Positions 43,204 to 53,680 are shown, numbered from the stretch's first letter. The stretch is DNA of 64,000 nucleotides from Roseivivax isoporae LMG 25204 (GCF_000521865.1 NZ_JAME01000003.1:62001-126000); one strand, 5' to 3'. Program-made: numbers and translations. The notes: generated from the sequence alone by a model not told the origin.

Positions 43204-44134
43204 CCACGGCCTCGGGCACGGGCTGGTCGGAGGGGGCGTTCTCGGGCGCGGCCTCGGCCTGCGGGGCCGAGGGCGGCTCCTCGGGCAGGATGAGCCCCGA
43301 GGGGGTCGAGACGCGGCGCGAGCCGTGGTCGCGCAGCACGCGCAGGAATTCGAGCCGCTCGTAGTCGGCGGCGAGGCGCACGCGCAGCCTGCCGCCGGGG
43401 TCCTGCGCGACCTGCCCGATCAGCAGGCCCGGCGGGAACACGTCGCCGTCGCCCGAGGTCACGATGCGGTCGCCCGGGCGGACGAGGTCGGGATTCTCGA
43501 GGAAGTCGATGGGCGGGGCCGAGGAATTGTCCCCGGTCACGAGCGCGCGCTGCCCCGAGGGCTGGATCAGCGCGGGGATGCGGCTCGTCGCGTCGGTCAG
43601 CAGGATCACCCGGCTCGTGTTGGCGCCCACGCCCGAGATGCGGCCCACGAGGCCGATCCCGTCCATGGTGGCCCAGCCGTCCACGATGCCGTCCCGCGAC
43701 CCCACGTTGATCAGCACCGACTGCCGGAAGGGCGAGCCCGAATCGGCCAGCACCACCCCGGTGATGTAGGTGAGCTTGGGGTCGAGCCGCACGTTGTTGA
43801 GGTCGCGCAGGCGCGCGTTCTCCTGTTCGAGCTGCAGCGCGGCTTCCTTCCACGCGGTCATCTGGCGCAGCTCGCGGCGCAGTTCGCGGTTCTGGTCGTA
43901 GATGTTGCGGTAGCTCTCGAAGTCCCGGAAGATCCGGACCGCCGCGGTGACGGGCGCCATCGCCCAGTCCATCCGCGGCACGACCACGTCGACCACCTGC
44001 GCGCGGAAGCGTTCCACCCGCGGGCTGTCGATTCGCCAGATCAGGAAGAGGCCGGTCAGGCACACGACCAGGACCGCCAGAAGCAGTCGCTTCAGCGGGC
44101 CGGAATAGTCTTCGGCTGAACGGTCGCGTGCCAC
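43196..44134 (-). CDS. mreC: Rod shape-determining protein MreC
   Basis: A 312-residue inner-membrane protein. A transmembrane helix (about residues 16-34) is followed by a coiled coil ('NRELRRELRQMTAWKEAALQ...ENARLRDL') and a periplasmic double beta-barrel ('GVVLADSGSPFRQSVLINVG', 'VGRISGVGANTSRVILLTD'). The C-terminal tail is Pro/Ala/Glu-rich. A GTG start at 44134 with GAGG upstream gives the standard alphaproteobacterial N-terminus, better than the ATG at 44239. MreC links MreB inside to PBP2 outside. Confidence 0.93.
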   Translation of the reverse strand: MARDRSAEDYSGPLKRLLLAVLVVCLTGLFLIWRIDSPRVERFRAQVVDVVVPRMDWAMAPVTAAVRIFRDFESYRNIYDQNRELRRELRQMTAWKEAALQLEQENARLRDLNNVRLDPKLTYITGVVLADSGSPFRQSVLINVGSRDGIVDGWATMDGIGLVGRISGVGANTSRVILLTDATSRIPALIQPSGQRALVTGDNSSAPPIDFLENPDLVRPGDRIVTSGDGDVFPPGLLIGQVAQDPGGRLRVRLAADYERLEFLRVLRDHGSRRVSTPSGLILPEEPPSAPQAEAAPENAPSDQPVPEAVDG

Positions 44135-44163
44135 TCGTCGTCCTCGTGTCCGAGGATACCGCG

Positions 44164-45270
<1,107 letters not shown>

Positions 45271-45381
45271 TTATAGGCCCGGACCGCATGCGGTGAAAGG
45301 GGAGGGGGGCCGCAAATAGGCGTTATTCTGCTGTACGGCGATCACGCGTCCGCCATGCCTTGCCGCAGGCGCGCCCGGGGG

Positions 45382-45404
45382 CGGGTCCCGTTCGACCGGA
45401 CCCG
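45382..45404 (-). terminator. Hairpin at the end of the small secreted-protein gene
   Basis: Seven-base arms at 45382-45388 and 45398-45404 pair around a nine-base loop directly after the stop codon of the gene at 45406-46011, on the minus strand. It may separate that pair from the mreB promoter region. Confidence 0.5.
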
Positions 45405-45405
45405 G

Positions 45406-46011
45406 TCAGAACAGCGACAGCGTGGCCGGCACGCTGTAGGTCGGACCGCCGTAATAGAGGTCGATGCGGCCGACGAATTCCCCGTCCACCCAGCGAAACG
45501 TCCCGGTGTGATTGTCCTCGCGGAACGCGACCGTGCCGTCGCGGACGCTGATGAAATAGCTTGGATTGCACCCTTCCGAGGGATGTTCGGACGTCGACAG
45601 GCACCCCTGGTCCCAGTCCGCGCCCGATTTTCGCAACGGGAAGGCGCGCGTCAGGATCTGTGCCTCCTGCTGCGGGGACATGTCGCCCGCATCGTCCGGC
45701 GGGCCCGCCACCCGGGCGGTGGCGCCGTTCGAGCGCATGACCTCGCAATAGGTCGCCGCGGCGATCAGGTCGTCGTCGCCGCTGCGGTAGCCGTCGCGCA
45801 GGATGGTGCCGAAGGCCGCGCCCTCGACCCGCAGCATGGTTTCGTAGGCGGCGAGGCGGCCGTACCTGTCGGTGGCCGCGTCCCCGAAGCGCGCCGCGGC
45901 CTCCTGGAACTCCGTGTCCGTCACCATGAGGGGGGCCGCGCGTTCGGGATTGCAGGCGAGCGCCGTGCCCGGCGCGAGCGCCAGGGCGAGGGCGGCGACG
46001 AGGTGCTTCAT
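45406..46011 (-). CDS. Putative periplasmic protein of unknown function
   Basis: A 201-residue protein with a clear Sec signal peptide ('MKHLVAALALALAPGTALA', cleavage likely before Cys20; the bases around it do not make a classic lipobox). The mature part has several Cys ('CNPERAAP', 'YCEVMRSNG', 'CLSTSEHPSEGCNPSYF') and ends in aromatic beta-like strands ('DLYYGGPTYSVPATLSLF'). I recognise no family. Its ATG overlaps the stop of the upstream gene by two to three bases (ATGA), so the two are translated together and probably act together. Confidence 0.75.
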   Translation of the reverse strand: MKHLVAALALALAPGTALACNPERAAPLMVTDTEFQEAAARFGDAATDRYGRLAAYETMLRVEGAAFGTILRDGYRSGDDDLIAAATYCEVMRSNGATARVAGPPDDAGDMSPQQEAQILTRAFPLRKSGADWDQGCLSTSEHPSEGCNPSYFISVRDGTVAFREDNHTGTFRWVDGEFVGRIDLYYGGPTYSVPATLSLF

Positions 46012-46421
46012 TTCTCGCTCCTGTATTCGAGGTGGAGGCGCCCGCCGCTGTTCCAGACGAGCGGCGCCGTGAGCCTGACGTCCTGCAGCCGGCAGGTGTC
46101 CGAGAGGTCGTAGGGCAGCATGCGGACCTCGCCGTCGATGCGCACCCGGCGGGTCTGCGGATCGTTCTCCACGCGGATCCCCGGCGTGTCGGAGCAGGTG
46201 GGCACGCGCGCGGGCGTGGCGGCGAACGCGGACTCCTTCGGCCGCCACTCGGTGTAGCGGACGGGCTCCGGCAAGTCCGGTGCCGGGGGCAGCGGCGGAT
46301 CGGCGCGGATCGGCTGGTCCTGTCGCACAAGGCCGATGGACGGGTTCGGGAGCGCCCAGTCGAGCAGGGCCACGGCGACCGCCGCGACGGCGGCCAGCGC
46401 GGTCACGGCCGTCCAGTTCAC
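46008..46421 (-). CDS. Membrane-anchored protein of unknown function, start uncertain
   Basis: With a GTG start at 46421 this is a 137-residue protein with one N-terminal transmembrane helix ('WTAVTALAAVAAVAVALLDWAL') followed by a Pro-rich linker and a periplasmic domain with two Cys ('VPTCSDTPGIRVEND', 'SDTCRLQDVRL'). No family is recognised. The frame is open to an ATG at 46571, but the extra 50 residues look non-coding; another GTG lies at 46430. No clear ribosome-binding site settles the start. The four-base overlap with the secreted-protein gene shows that the frame is real. Confidence 0.6.
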   Translation of the reverse strand: MNWTAVTALAAVAAVAVALLDWALPNPSIGLVRQDQPIRADPPLPPAPDLPEPVRYTEWRPKESAFAATPARVPTCSDTPGIRVENDPQTRRVRIDGEVRMLPYDLSDTCRLQDVRLTAPLVWNSGGRLHLEYRSEK

Positions 46422-46711
46422 CGGGCGCACCCGCAGCGCCGCGGCGGCGCGGATCCAAAGCCCCCGGTCGCTGCAAGCCTGTCCCGTGCGTCCATGGCAA
46501 AATCCTACCAGACGCGGTTTTCGCCGCAAAGATCGATGTGTCGCGCGGGCCGTCCGGCCGGCGCGGCGCACGGTTTCCGCCCGCGCGGAATGCAGTCCGT
46601 GACGCGATGTCGCTTTCCCGCCATGACAAGTCGGGCGGGTCGGTCTGCGCGGCGCCGCTTGCCGGTATTCGGGGCCGCAACATCCACCCCGAGCGCAGTG
46701 AGTGCCGCCCC

Positions 46712-49219
46712 ATGAAGACCGAAGTCAAAGCCCTCGTCGTCGGCGGCGGTGCCGTCGGCACCTCCATCGCCTACCACCTCGCCAGGGCGGGTTGGCAGGA
46801 CGTGATGCTGCTCGAGCGCGACGAGTTGACCTCCGGGTCGACGTGGCACGCGGCGGGTCTCCTGCCCTACTTCAACATGTCGTATGCCACGACCCACATC
46901 CACGACTACTCGATCAAGTTCTACAAGACGCTCGAGGAGGAGACGGGCCTGAACGCGGGCTTCTTCGTGGTGGGCAACCTGCGCATGGCGCAGACCGAGG
47001 CGCGGATGGACGAGTACCGCCTCTACGCCGCGACGGCCGAGACCTGCGACGTGCCCTTCGAGTGGATGACGCCCGACCAGATCAAGGCGCGCTGGCCGCT
47101 GATCCGCACCGACGACCTGAAGGGCGCGATCTTCCATCCGACCGACGGCTACATCAACCCGGCCGACGTGACGATGGCCATGGCCAAGGGCGCGCGCCAG
47201 CGCGGCGTGCTGATCGAGCGCCGCTGGCAGGTGGACGGCTACGCCTGGGCGGGCGACCACTGGGACGTGACCGTGACGAAGATGGTCGAGAAGGGCGGCA
47301 ACCTCGTGCCCTCCGACGAGACCCAGGTGATCCGGGCCGAGCACGTGGTGACCGCCACCGGAAACCACTCGCAGCGCACCGCGCGGCTCCTGGGGATCAA
47401 GATGCCGGCCATCCCGGTCGAGCACCAGTACATCGTGACCGAGCCCGATCCGGCGCTCGTCGAGTGGCGCAAGACGAACGACCAGCACCCGGTCATCCGC
47501 GACGCGGACGCCAAGTGGTACGTGCGCGAGGAGCGCGGCGGCTGGATCCTCGGCCCCTACGAGCGGAACGCGCCGGCGCGCTTCGAATACAGCGTCCCCG
47601 ACAGCTTCCGCGCCGACCTCTTCCCGCTCGACCTCGAGCGGATCGAGGAGGAGTACATGTCGATGATCCATCGCCTGCCCTCGTCCGAGACGGTGGGGCT
47701 GAAGGACGATTTCAACGGCCCGATCTGCTACACGCCCGACGGCAACCCTCTGATCGGCCCGGCGCCGGGCCTGCGCAACATGTGGCTGGCCGAGGGGTTC
47801 TCGTTCGGCATCACCGCTGCGGGCGGCGCGGGGCACTACCTCGCGCAGATGATGGTCGAAGGCGAGGCCGAGATCGACATGGCGTCGCTCGATCCCAAGC
47901 GCTTCGCGCAGGACTGGATGACGACCGAATATGCCGCGCGCAAGAACGAGGAAGCCTACGAGCACGTCTTCATCCTGCACCACCCGGACGAGGAGCGCCC
48001 GGCCTGCCGGCCGCTCAGGACCGCCCCCAACTACCTCAAGCAGAAGGCCATGGGCGCGCAGTTCGGCTGCGTGAACGGCTGGGAGCGCCCGAACTATTAC
48101 GGGTCCAAGGACGCGCCCGAGAGCTTCGACCACGACGCGCGGTCGTTCCGACGCGGCGGCTGGTGGCAGCACGCCGTCGACGAGGCGAAGGCGATTCGCG
48201 AGGGCGTCGGCCTGATCGATGCCACGGCCTTTGCCAAGCACGCGGTGACGGGCCCCGGATCGGCCGAGTTCCTGTCGGGCTTCACCTGCAACAAGCTGCC
48301 CAATGTGGGCCGCATCAACCTGACCTACGCGCTGACCGAAAAGGGCACCGTGCGCACCGAGTACACGATCGTGCGGCGGGGCGAGCGGGACTTCTACCTA
48401 GTCTCGGCGGGCGCCTGGGCGGCCTATGACGGGGATTTCCTGCGCAAGGCGGCCGAGGATTTCATGGCCGCGGGCGGCGCCCATGTCAGCGTGCAGGACA
48501 TCACCACGCAATGGGGCGTCTTCGCCATCGCGGGTCCGAAATCGCGCGCGGTGCTGAACGCGCTGGTCAAGGACGCCGATCCCGCGACCGTGCTGTCCAA
48601 CAAGCGGTTCCCGTGGCTGTCCATGCGCAACATCGAGCTCGGCATGGTGCCGGTGATGGCCCTGCGCGTGGCCTATACGGGCGAGCTCGGCTGGGAACTG
48701 CACCACCCGATCGAGATGTCCTCGCATCTCTGGGACCGGCTGATGGAGGCGGGCGAGGCGCACGGGCTCCGGCTCGTGGGCGCGCGGGCGCAGAACTGGC
48801 TGCGGCTGGAGAAGTCCTACCGCGCGTTCGGACACGAGCTCGGGCGCGACGCGACCCCGCTCGAGGCCGGGCTCGACCGTTTCGTCGACTGCACCCGGCC
48901 CTATGCGGGCAAGCCCGCGATGCTCGAAACCGGCATCCGGTCGAAATGCTGCACGCTGCTGATCGACGGGCCTGCGGACTGCGACCCCTGGGGGCGCGAG
49001 GCGCTCTATGCGGAGGACGGCACGCGCGTCGGGCGGCTGACCTCGGGCGGCTACTCGGTCGCTTTCGGACGCTCCATCGGCATGGGCTACGTGCGCCCGG
49101 GCCTCGCCAAGCCCGGCACGCGGCTGAAGGTGCGGATGATGGACGCGCTGTGGGATGCCGAGGTGACCGAGGATTCGCCCTACGATCCGAAGAACGAGAC
49201 CATCCGCGTCGACGGCTGA
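46712..49219 (+). CDS. Dimethylglycine/sarcosine dehydrogenase-like FAD oxidoreductase with GcvT domain
   Basis: An 835-residue two-part enzyme. The N-terminal DAO-type FAD domain begins 'VKALVVGGGAVGTSIAYHLA'; the motif 'SGSTWHAAGLLPYF' includes the His that carries covalent FAD in dimethylglycine dehydrogenase. A GcvT/aminomethyltransferase-like half follows ('GPGSAEFLSGFTCNKLPN', 'VAYTGELGWELHHPIE', 'SGGYSVAFGRSIGMGYV'), which binds THF and takes up the methyl carbon. It should demethylate dimethylglycine or sarcosine in glycine betaine catabolism. The next gene is an unrelated SMR pump. A strong hairpin at 49231-49264 follows. Confidence 0.88.
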   Translation: MKTEVKALVVGGGAVGTSIAYHLARAGWQDVMLLERDELTSGSTWHAAGLLPYFNMSYATTHIHDYSIKFYKTLEEETGLNAGFFVVGNLRMAQTEARMDEYRLYAATAETCDVPFEWMTPDQIKARWPLIRTDDLKGAIFHPTDGYINPADVTMAMAKGARQRGVLIERRWQVDGYAWAGDHWDVTVTKMVEKGGNLVPSDETQVIRAEHVVTATGNHSQRTARLLGIKMPAIPVEHQYIVTEPDPALVEWRKTNDQHPVIRDADAKWYVREERGGWILGPYERNAPARFEYSVPDSFRADLFPLDLERIEEEYMSMIHRLPSSETVGLKDDFNGPICYTPDGNPLIGPAPGLRNMWLAEGFSFGITAAGGAGHYLAQMMVEGEAEIDMASLDPKRFAQDWMTTEYAARKNEEAYEHVFILHHPDEERPACRPLRTAPNYLKQKAMGAQFGCVNGWERPNYYGSKDAPESFDHDARSFRRGGWWQHAVDEAKAIREGVGLIDATAFAKHAVTGPGSAEFLSGFTCNKLPNVGRINLTYALTEKGTVRTEYTIVRRGERDFYLVSAGAWAAYDGDFLRKAAEDFMAAGGAHVSVQDITTQWGVFAIAGPKSRAVLNALVKDADPATVLSNKRFPWLSMRNIELGMVPVMALRVAYTGELGWELHHPIEMSSHLWDRLMEAGEAHGLRLVGARAQNWLRLEKSYRAFGHELGRDATPLEAGLDRFVDCTRPYAGKPAMLETGIRSKCCTLLIDGPADCDPWGREALYAEDGTRVGRLTSGGYSVAFGRSIGMGYVRPGLAKPGTRLKVRMMDALWDAEVTEDSPYDPKNETIRVDG

Positions 49220-49230
49220 GCCAAGGCCCC

Positions 49231-49264
49231 GCGCGGCCGGCCCCGGACGACGGGCCGGCCGCGC
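49231..49264 (+). terminator. Hairpin after the DMGDH-like gene
   Basis: Perfect 13-base arms at 49231-49243 and 49252-49264 with an eight-base loop, 11 bases after the stop codon. It is very stable and GC-only in the arms; no T-tract follows. Confidence 0.65.
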
Positions 49265-49331
49265 GCGCGCTCCGCATCGACAGTGCCGCCCGGCGGCGGT
49301 AGGGCAGGGCCGTTCCCCAGCGGAGAGAGCC

Positions 49332-49673
49332 ATGCCCCCCTTTGCGACCTATGCCTTCCTCTGTGTGGCCATCATGGCGGAGGTCGTCGCGACGACCGCA
49401 CTCGCCCGGAGCGAGAACTTCACCCGCCTCGGGCCGACGATCATCACCGTCGTGGGCTACGCGCTGGCCTTCTACTGCCTGTCCTACCCGATCCGGGTGC
49501 TGCCCACGGGCATCGTCTACGCGATCTGGTCGGGCCTCGGGATCGTGCTGATCACCGCCGTCGCGTGGCTCTGGGCCGGGGAGAAGCTGGATGTCCCCGC
49601 GATGATCGGGCTCGCGCTGATCGTGTCGGGGGTCGTGGTGCTGAACGTCTTCTCGAAGAGCATCTCGCACTGA
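49332..49673 (+). CDS. Small multidrug resistance (SMR) family transporter
   Basis: A 113-residue protein with four membrane helices. The essential membrane Glu is in 'CVAIMAEVVATTALARSENF' (Glu17). 'YALAFYCLSYPIRVLPTGIVYAIWSGLGIVLI' and the final 'ALIVSGVVVLNVFSKS' complete the EmrE/QacE pattern. It should work as a dual-topology dimer that exports cationic compounds or guanidinium against protons. It is the only copy here, so a homodimer is expected. Confidence 0.93.
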   Translation: MPPFATYAFLCVAIMAEVVATTALARSENFTRLGPTIITVVGYALAFYCLSYPIRVLPTGIVYAIWSGLGIVLITAVAWLWAGEKLDVPAMIGLALIVSGVVVLNVFSKSISH

Positions 49674-49680
49674 GCGCCAC

Positions 49681-49708
49681 GGGCGCCCCGGCCTCTGCCG
49701 GGGCGCCC
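49681..49708. terminator. Bidirectional hairpin between SMR and MscS-type genes
   Basis: Perfect 12-base arms at 49681-49692 and 49697-49708 with a four-base loop. It lies between the stop codons of two convergent genes. Confidence 0.72.
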
Positions 49709-49715
49709 GCCCGGG

Positions 49716-52235
49716 TCACGTCTCGTCCTGCACGTCGCCGCCCAGTTCGGCATCGGGCGGCGCGTCCTCGGTCGGCTTCGCACCGCGCCGGCGCGCGTCC
49801 TCGGCCGGATCCTGCGCCTCGCGTTCGCGGGCCTCGGCGCGTTCCTCGTCGCGCCCCTCGTCGCGCAGGCGCAGGGTCTGCGTCCGGCCCGACTTGTCCT
49901 CGCCGAAATACAGCGTCTGGTGCGGGAACGGGATCTCGATGCCGCGGGCGTCGAAGATCTTCTTGAGGATCTCGTTGTAGGCGCGCCCGACGCCCCACTG
50001 CTTGCCCGGCAGCGTCTTGATCCGTGCCCTCAGCACCACCGCGCTGTCGCCGAGCGCGTTGACGCCGAACCATTCGAGGTCCTCGAGGATCGAGATGCCC
50101 TGCTCGCCCGCGCGCAGCTCTTCGAAGGCGTCGAGCATGGCCTCGCGCGCCTCGTCCACGTTTTCGCGGTAGGCGATGCCCATGTCGGTCACGCAGAACG
50201 AGAAGTCGCGCATGTAGTTCGACACCATGTCCACCGACGAGAAGGGGATGATGTGGAACACGCCCTGCAGGTCGCGCAGGCTGACCGAGCGGATCGTGAG
50301 CTTCTCGATCGTGCCGGTGGTGCCGCCCACGGTCACAACGTCCCCCACGTTCATCGCGTTCTCGAACTGGATGAACACGCCGGTGATGATGTCCTGCACC
50401 ATCTTCTGCGCGCCGAAACCGATGGCGAGGCCCAGCACACCGGCAGAGGCGAGGAGCGGGCCGATGTTCACCCCGAGCTCGGACAGGGCGAACATCAGCG
50501 TGAGCAGGATCAGCGCGATGGTTGCGGCGTTGCGGAAGAGCGTGAGCAGCGTCGTCTCGCGCGAGGTGGGCGGCTTGCCGTGGTCGGGATCGAGCCGGTA
50601 GTCGACCCATGCGTTGAGCGCGAGCCAGATGCCGGCGGCGACGATCAGGATCAGCGACACCGACACCGCCGCGCCCGAGAACGCGAGGCCGCGCTGGGAG
50701 GCCAGCCAGTCGGCGATGCCGAACACGCCGATCACGTTCACCGAGTAGATGATGACCGCGAGCGCCACGAGGAGCCGCAGGATCAGCAGGATCTTCGGCA
50801 CCACCTCGTTCACCCGCGCCTGCAGGAGCGGCAGGCGCTGGGTGATGCCGTCTGGCAGCGGCAGGCCGTCGCGCGAGGCGCGGCCGAAGAACCCGACGAT
50901 CACCGAGCCGAGGAGGATCGCCAGCGCCACCTTGCCCGACGCGATGAGCGTGTCGAACACGACATCGGCGGGACGGGTCATGATGACCACGAACATCGCC
51001 GCGAGGTAGGCCAGCATGAACCAGTGCCAGAGCCGGATGAACGACCCGAGCACGCCCGTGGGCTTCTTGCGGTCGGGCACGGGCGTCGCGGGCAGCGCGC
51101 CGGAGGTGCCGTCGGGCGCGCCGTGCGTCTCGGCATCCGCATCCTCGCTGCGCTCGACCTCGGTCTCGTCGGTGAAGGCTCCGCTGGCGAGACGGCGGGC
51201 CAGCCAGTCGGCGACCGGCGCGCGGTAGCGGATCACCGCCCAGACGAGGTAGATCAGCACGAGCAGCGACAGGAGCGCCGAGACCCCGAGCCCTGCCCCG
51301 AAGGACACGTTGCGGTTGACGATGGGCACGATCAGCAGCTGGCCGTAGCCCAGCACGCTGACCACCGCGTTGCAGATGCGGTAGAGCCGCCGCGCGCCGT
51401 GGTCCGACACGTTCATGAGCCGCAGCCCGCCCGCCGCCGGGGAGACGATCATGCGGATCGCGACCTTGACCAGCTCGACGATGAGGAAGGCGTTGAGGTA
51501 GAGCGCCTGGCGGAACTCCATCTGCCCGTAATCGCCCATCACGAGCAGCGTGACCGCGTAGCCGATGGCCCAGGCGATCACCACCACGAGGATGTCGAGC
51601 ACCGCCGACCCGATGTAGATCAGCACCGTGCGCAGGAGGCTCGCCTCGCTCGCGCGGCTGCCCATGCGGTGGAAGACCGGCATGAGGGCGAGCCGCAGCC
51701 CGACGAAAACCGCGACGGTGATCGCGATGATGACGAAGAGGTTGGTGAAGGCGTCGATCAGGACCGACACCTCCTCGGGACCGATGCCGCGCAGGACGCT
51801 GTCGGGGCCGGTCACCGCCGAGAAGAAGTTGGCGAACTCTGTCAGCGCGGTCTCGGCGATGGATTGCGTGAATTCCGCGACGCGGCTGCCGAGCGATTCC
51901 TCCTGCGCCGAGGCGAGGAAGCCCTCGCCCTCGGAGGACCCGGAGCCCTCGCCTTCGCCCTCTCCCTCGCCGCCGCCCGATTGTCCGGACAGGACCGATT
52001 CGAGCTGGGAGATCAGTTCCGCGCGCGCCGCGTCGTCCTGCAGGACGGTGAGGAGGCTCTGCAGGGCGCTCGTCCCCTCGGGCGTCCCGGCCGCGGCCTC
52101 GGCGGCCTCGGTCGCCGCCGCCTCCTGTTGCGCCGAGAGGGGCGCTGGGCCGGCGACAAGGGACGCCAGCAGCAGGAGCGCGATCGCCAGTGCCGTCAGG
52201 GCCGCGCGCCCGGCGCGGAACAAGGGCCGAAACAT
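49716..52235 (-). CDS. Large mechanosensitive ion channel (MscS superfamily, YbiO-like)
   Basis: An 839-residue channel with a signal-peptide-like N-terminus ('ALTALAIALLLLASLVAGPAPLSAQ') and a periplasmic region holding a Gly/Glu low-complexity run (about residues 86-104). About ten membrane helices follow, then the MscS pore and beta domain: 'GPLLASAGVLGLAIGFGAQKMVQDIITGVFIQFENAMNVGDVV'. The C-terminal MscS cage domain leads into a charged tail with many Glu, Asp and Arg. It should release solutes on hypo-osmotic shock. AGAGG five bases upstream favours ATG 52235 over a GTG two codons earlier. Confidence 0.92.
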   Translation of the reverse strand: MFRPLFRAGRAALTALAIALLLLASLVAGPAPLSAQQEAAATEAAEAAAGTPEGTSALQSLLTVLQDDAARAELISQLESVLSGQSGGGEGEGEGEGSGSSEGEGFLASAQEESLGSRVAEFTQSIAETALTEFANFFSAVTGPDSVLRGIGPEEVSVLIDAFTNLFVIIAITVAVFVGLRLALMPVFHRMGSRASEASLLRTVLIYIGSAVLDILVVVIAWAIGYAVTLLVMGDYGQMEFRQALYLNAFLIVELVKVAIRMIVSPAAGGLRLMNVSDHGARRLYRICNAVVSVLGYGQLLIVPIVNRNVSFGAGLGVSALLSLLVLIYLVWAVIRYRAPVADWLARRLASGAFTDETEVERSEDADAETHGAPDGTSGALPATPVPDRKKPTGVLGSFIRLWHWFMLAYLAAMFVVIMTRPADVVFDTLIASGKVALAILLGSVIVGFFGRASRDGLPLPDGITQRLPLLQARVNEVVPKILLILRLLVALAVIIYSVNVIGVFGIADWLASQRGLAFSGAAVSVSLILIVAAGIWLALNAWVDYRLDPDHGKPPTSRETTLLTLFRNAATIALILLTLMFALSELGVNIGPLLASAGVLGLAIGFGAQKMVQDIITGVFIQFENAMNVGDVVTVGGTTGTIEKLTIRSVSLRDLQGVFHIIPFSSVDMVSNYMRDFSFCVTDMGIAYRENVDEAREAMLDAFEELRAGEQGISILEDLEWFGVNALGDSAVVLRARIKTLPGKQWGVGRAYNEILKKIFDARGIEIPFPHQTLYFGEDKSGRTQTLRLRDEGRDEERAEAREREAQDPAEDARRRGAKPTEDAPPDAELGGDVQDET

Positions 52236-52415
52236 GTGCACCTCTTAAGTTGTTCTTCTGGATCTTCCGTTGGCGCGCAACCTAGCGGGGACGATCCCGA
52301 GCGCAACCATCCGCCCCGCGCGGGCCGTGCCGGAGGCGGTCCGCCGCCCCGGCGCCGGGCCGTACCTGCCCGCGCCGCCCTGTCGCAGGTGACGGGCCGA
52401 TGCGGGGCTTGAGTG

Positions 52416-52430
52416 GAACCTTGGGGGAAC
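52416..52430 (+). promoter_or_regulatory. LexA (SOS) box upstream of the radical SAM-UdgX pair
   Basis: An exact GAAC-N7-GAAC repeat with halves at 52416-52419 and 52427-52430, ending 13 bases before the ATG at 52444. So close to the start it probably overlaps the transcription start or 5' leader, where bound LexA would block RNA polymerase. It is the same consensus as the box before dnaE2. Confidence 0.82.
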
Positions 52431-52443
52431 ATATGATGAACGC

Positions 52444-53676
52444 ATGGTGAAGCGTACCCTTGCAGAGAAGCTCGCGATCCTGTCTGACGCGGCCAAGTAC
52501 GACGCCTCCTGCGCATCGTCGGGGGGTGAGCGGCGCGATTCGCGCGACGGCAAGGGGCTCGGCTCTTCGGGCGGGTCGGGCATCTGCCACGCCTACGCGC
52601 CCGACGGGCGCTGCATCAGCCTGCTCAAGATCCTGATGACCAATTTCTGCATCTACGAGTGCGCCTACTGCATCAACCGCGCGTCGAGCCGGGTCGAGCG
52701 CGCACGCTTCTCGGTGGAGGAGGTGGTGCGGCTGACGGTGGAGTTCTACCGCAGGAACTACATCGAGGGGCTGTTCCTGTCCTCGGGCATCATCCGCTCG
52801 CCCGACGACACCATGGCGGACATGGTGCGCATCGCGCGCACCCTGCGCGAGGTCGAGGGCTTCCGCGGCTACATCCACCTCAAGACCATCCCCTCGGCGA
52901 GCCGGGAGCTGATCGACGAGGCGGGGCGCTGGGCGGACCGGCTGTCGATCAACGTGGAGATGCCGACCGAGGCCTCGCTCGCGGACTACGCGCCCGAGAA
53001 GAGCGCGCAGGGCATCCGCAAGGCCATGGCGGAGGTGCGGCTCCGGCGCGAGGCGTCTCGCGAGGGGCCGACCTTCCGCGGCAAGCGGCCGGCGCGGTTC
53101 GCGCCCGCGGGCCAGTCGACGCAGGTGATCGTGGGGGCCGACGCGGCCTGCGACCGCACGATCCTGACGCAATCCTCGACGCTCTACGCGAGCTACGGGC
53201 TGAGCCGGGTCTATTATTCCGCCTTCTCGCCGATTCCCGATCCCGCGAAGGCGCTGCCGCTGAAGCCGCCGCCGCTTATGCGCGAGCACCGGCTCTACCA
53301 GGCGGACTGGCTCCTGCGGTTCTACGGCTTCGGGGTGGAGGAGATCGGCGGCAGCTCGGGCATGCTCGACCTCGACATCGACCCGAAGACCGCCTGGGCG
53401 CTGCGGCACCGCGAGCGGTTCCCGGTCGACGTGAACCGCGGGAGCCGGGAGGAGCTGCTGCGGGTGCCGGGCTTCGGCACCAAGACGGTGGGCCGCATCC
53501 TCGCCGCCCGACGGCGCGGGGCGGTGCGCTACGAGCACCTGAAGGCCATGGGCGCGGTCCTGAAGAAGGCGCAGGCCTTCATCGTCGCGGGCGGCTGGAG
53601 CCCGCACGGGCTGCTCGAGGCGGAGCGGCTGCGCGCCCGCTTCGCGCCCGCCCCCGAGCAGCTCGCGCTGTTCTGA
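52444..53676 (+). CDS. Putative DNA modification/repair radical SAM protein
   Basis: A 410-residue radical SAM protein. The cluster motif is CxxxCxxC in 'TNFCIYECAYCINR' (Cys69, Cys73, Cys76). The TIM-barrel core follows ('GLFLSSGIIRSPDDTMADMVRIA', 'HLKTIPSAS', 'LSINVEMPTEASLADYAPEK'). The C-terminus has helix-hairpin-helix DNA-binding features ('FPVDVNRGSREELLRVPGFGTKTVGRIL'). This family is known only by its repeated linkage to UdgX/DUF4130 genes; its reaction is unknown. The UdgX fusion starts four bases downstream, and a LexA box precedes the gene, which points to damage-induced repair. Confidence 0.92.
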   Translation: MVKRTLAEKLAILSDAAKYDASCASSGGERRDSRDGKGLGSSGGSGICHAYAPDGRCISLLKILMTNFCIYECAYCINRASSRVERARFSVEEVVRLTVEFYRRNYIEGLFLSSGIIRSPDDTMADMVRIARTLREVEGFRGYIHLKTIPSASRELIDEAGRWADRLSINVEMPTEASLADYAPEKSAQGIRKAMAEVRLRREASREGPTFRGKRPARFAPAGQSTQVIVGADAACDRTILTQSSTLYASYGLSRVYYSAFSPIPDPAKALPLKPPPLMREHRLYQADWLLRFYGFGVEEIGGSSGMLDLDIDPKTAWALRHRERFPVDVNRGSREELLRVPGFGTKTVGRILAARRRGAVRYEHLKAMGAVLKKAQAFIVAGGWSPHGLLEAERLRARFAPAPEQLALF

Positions 53677-53680
53677 CCCC

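Noticed and set aside
46430-46711. A longer first part of the membrane-anchored protein, starting at ATG 46571
   Set aside because: The added 50 residues are Arg-rich without pattern and precede a normal signal-anchor helix; the region is better read as the divergent promoter gap.
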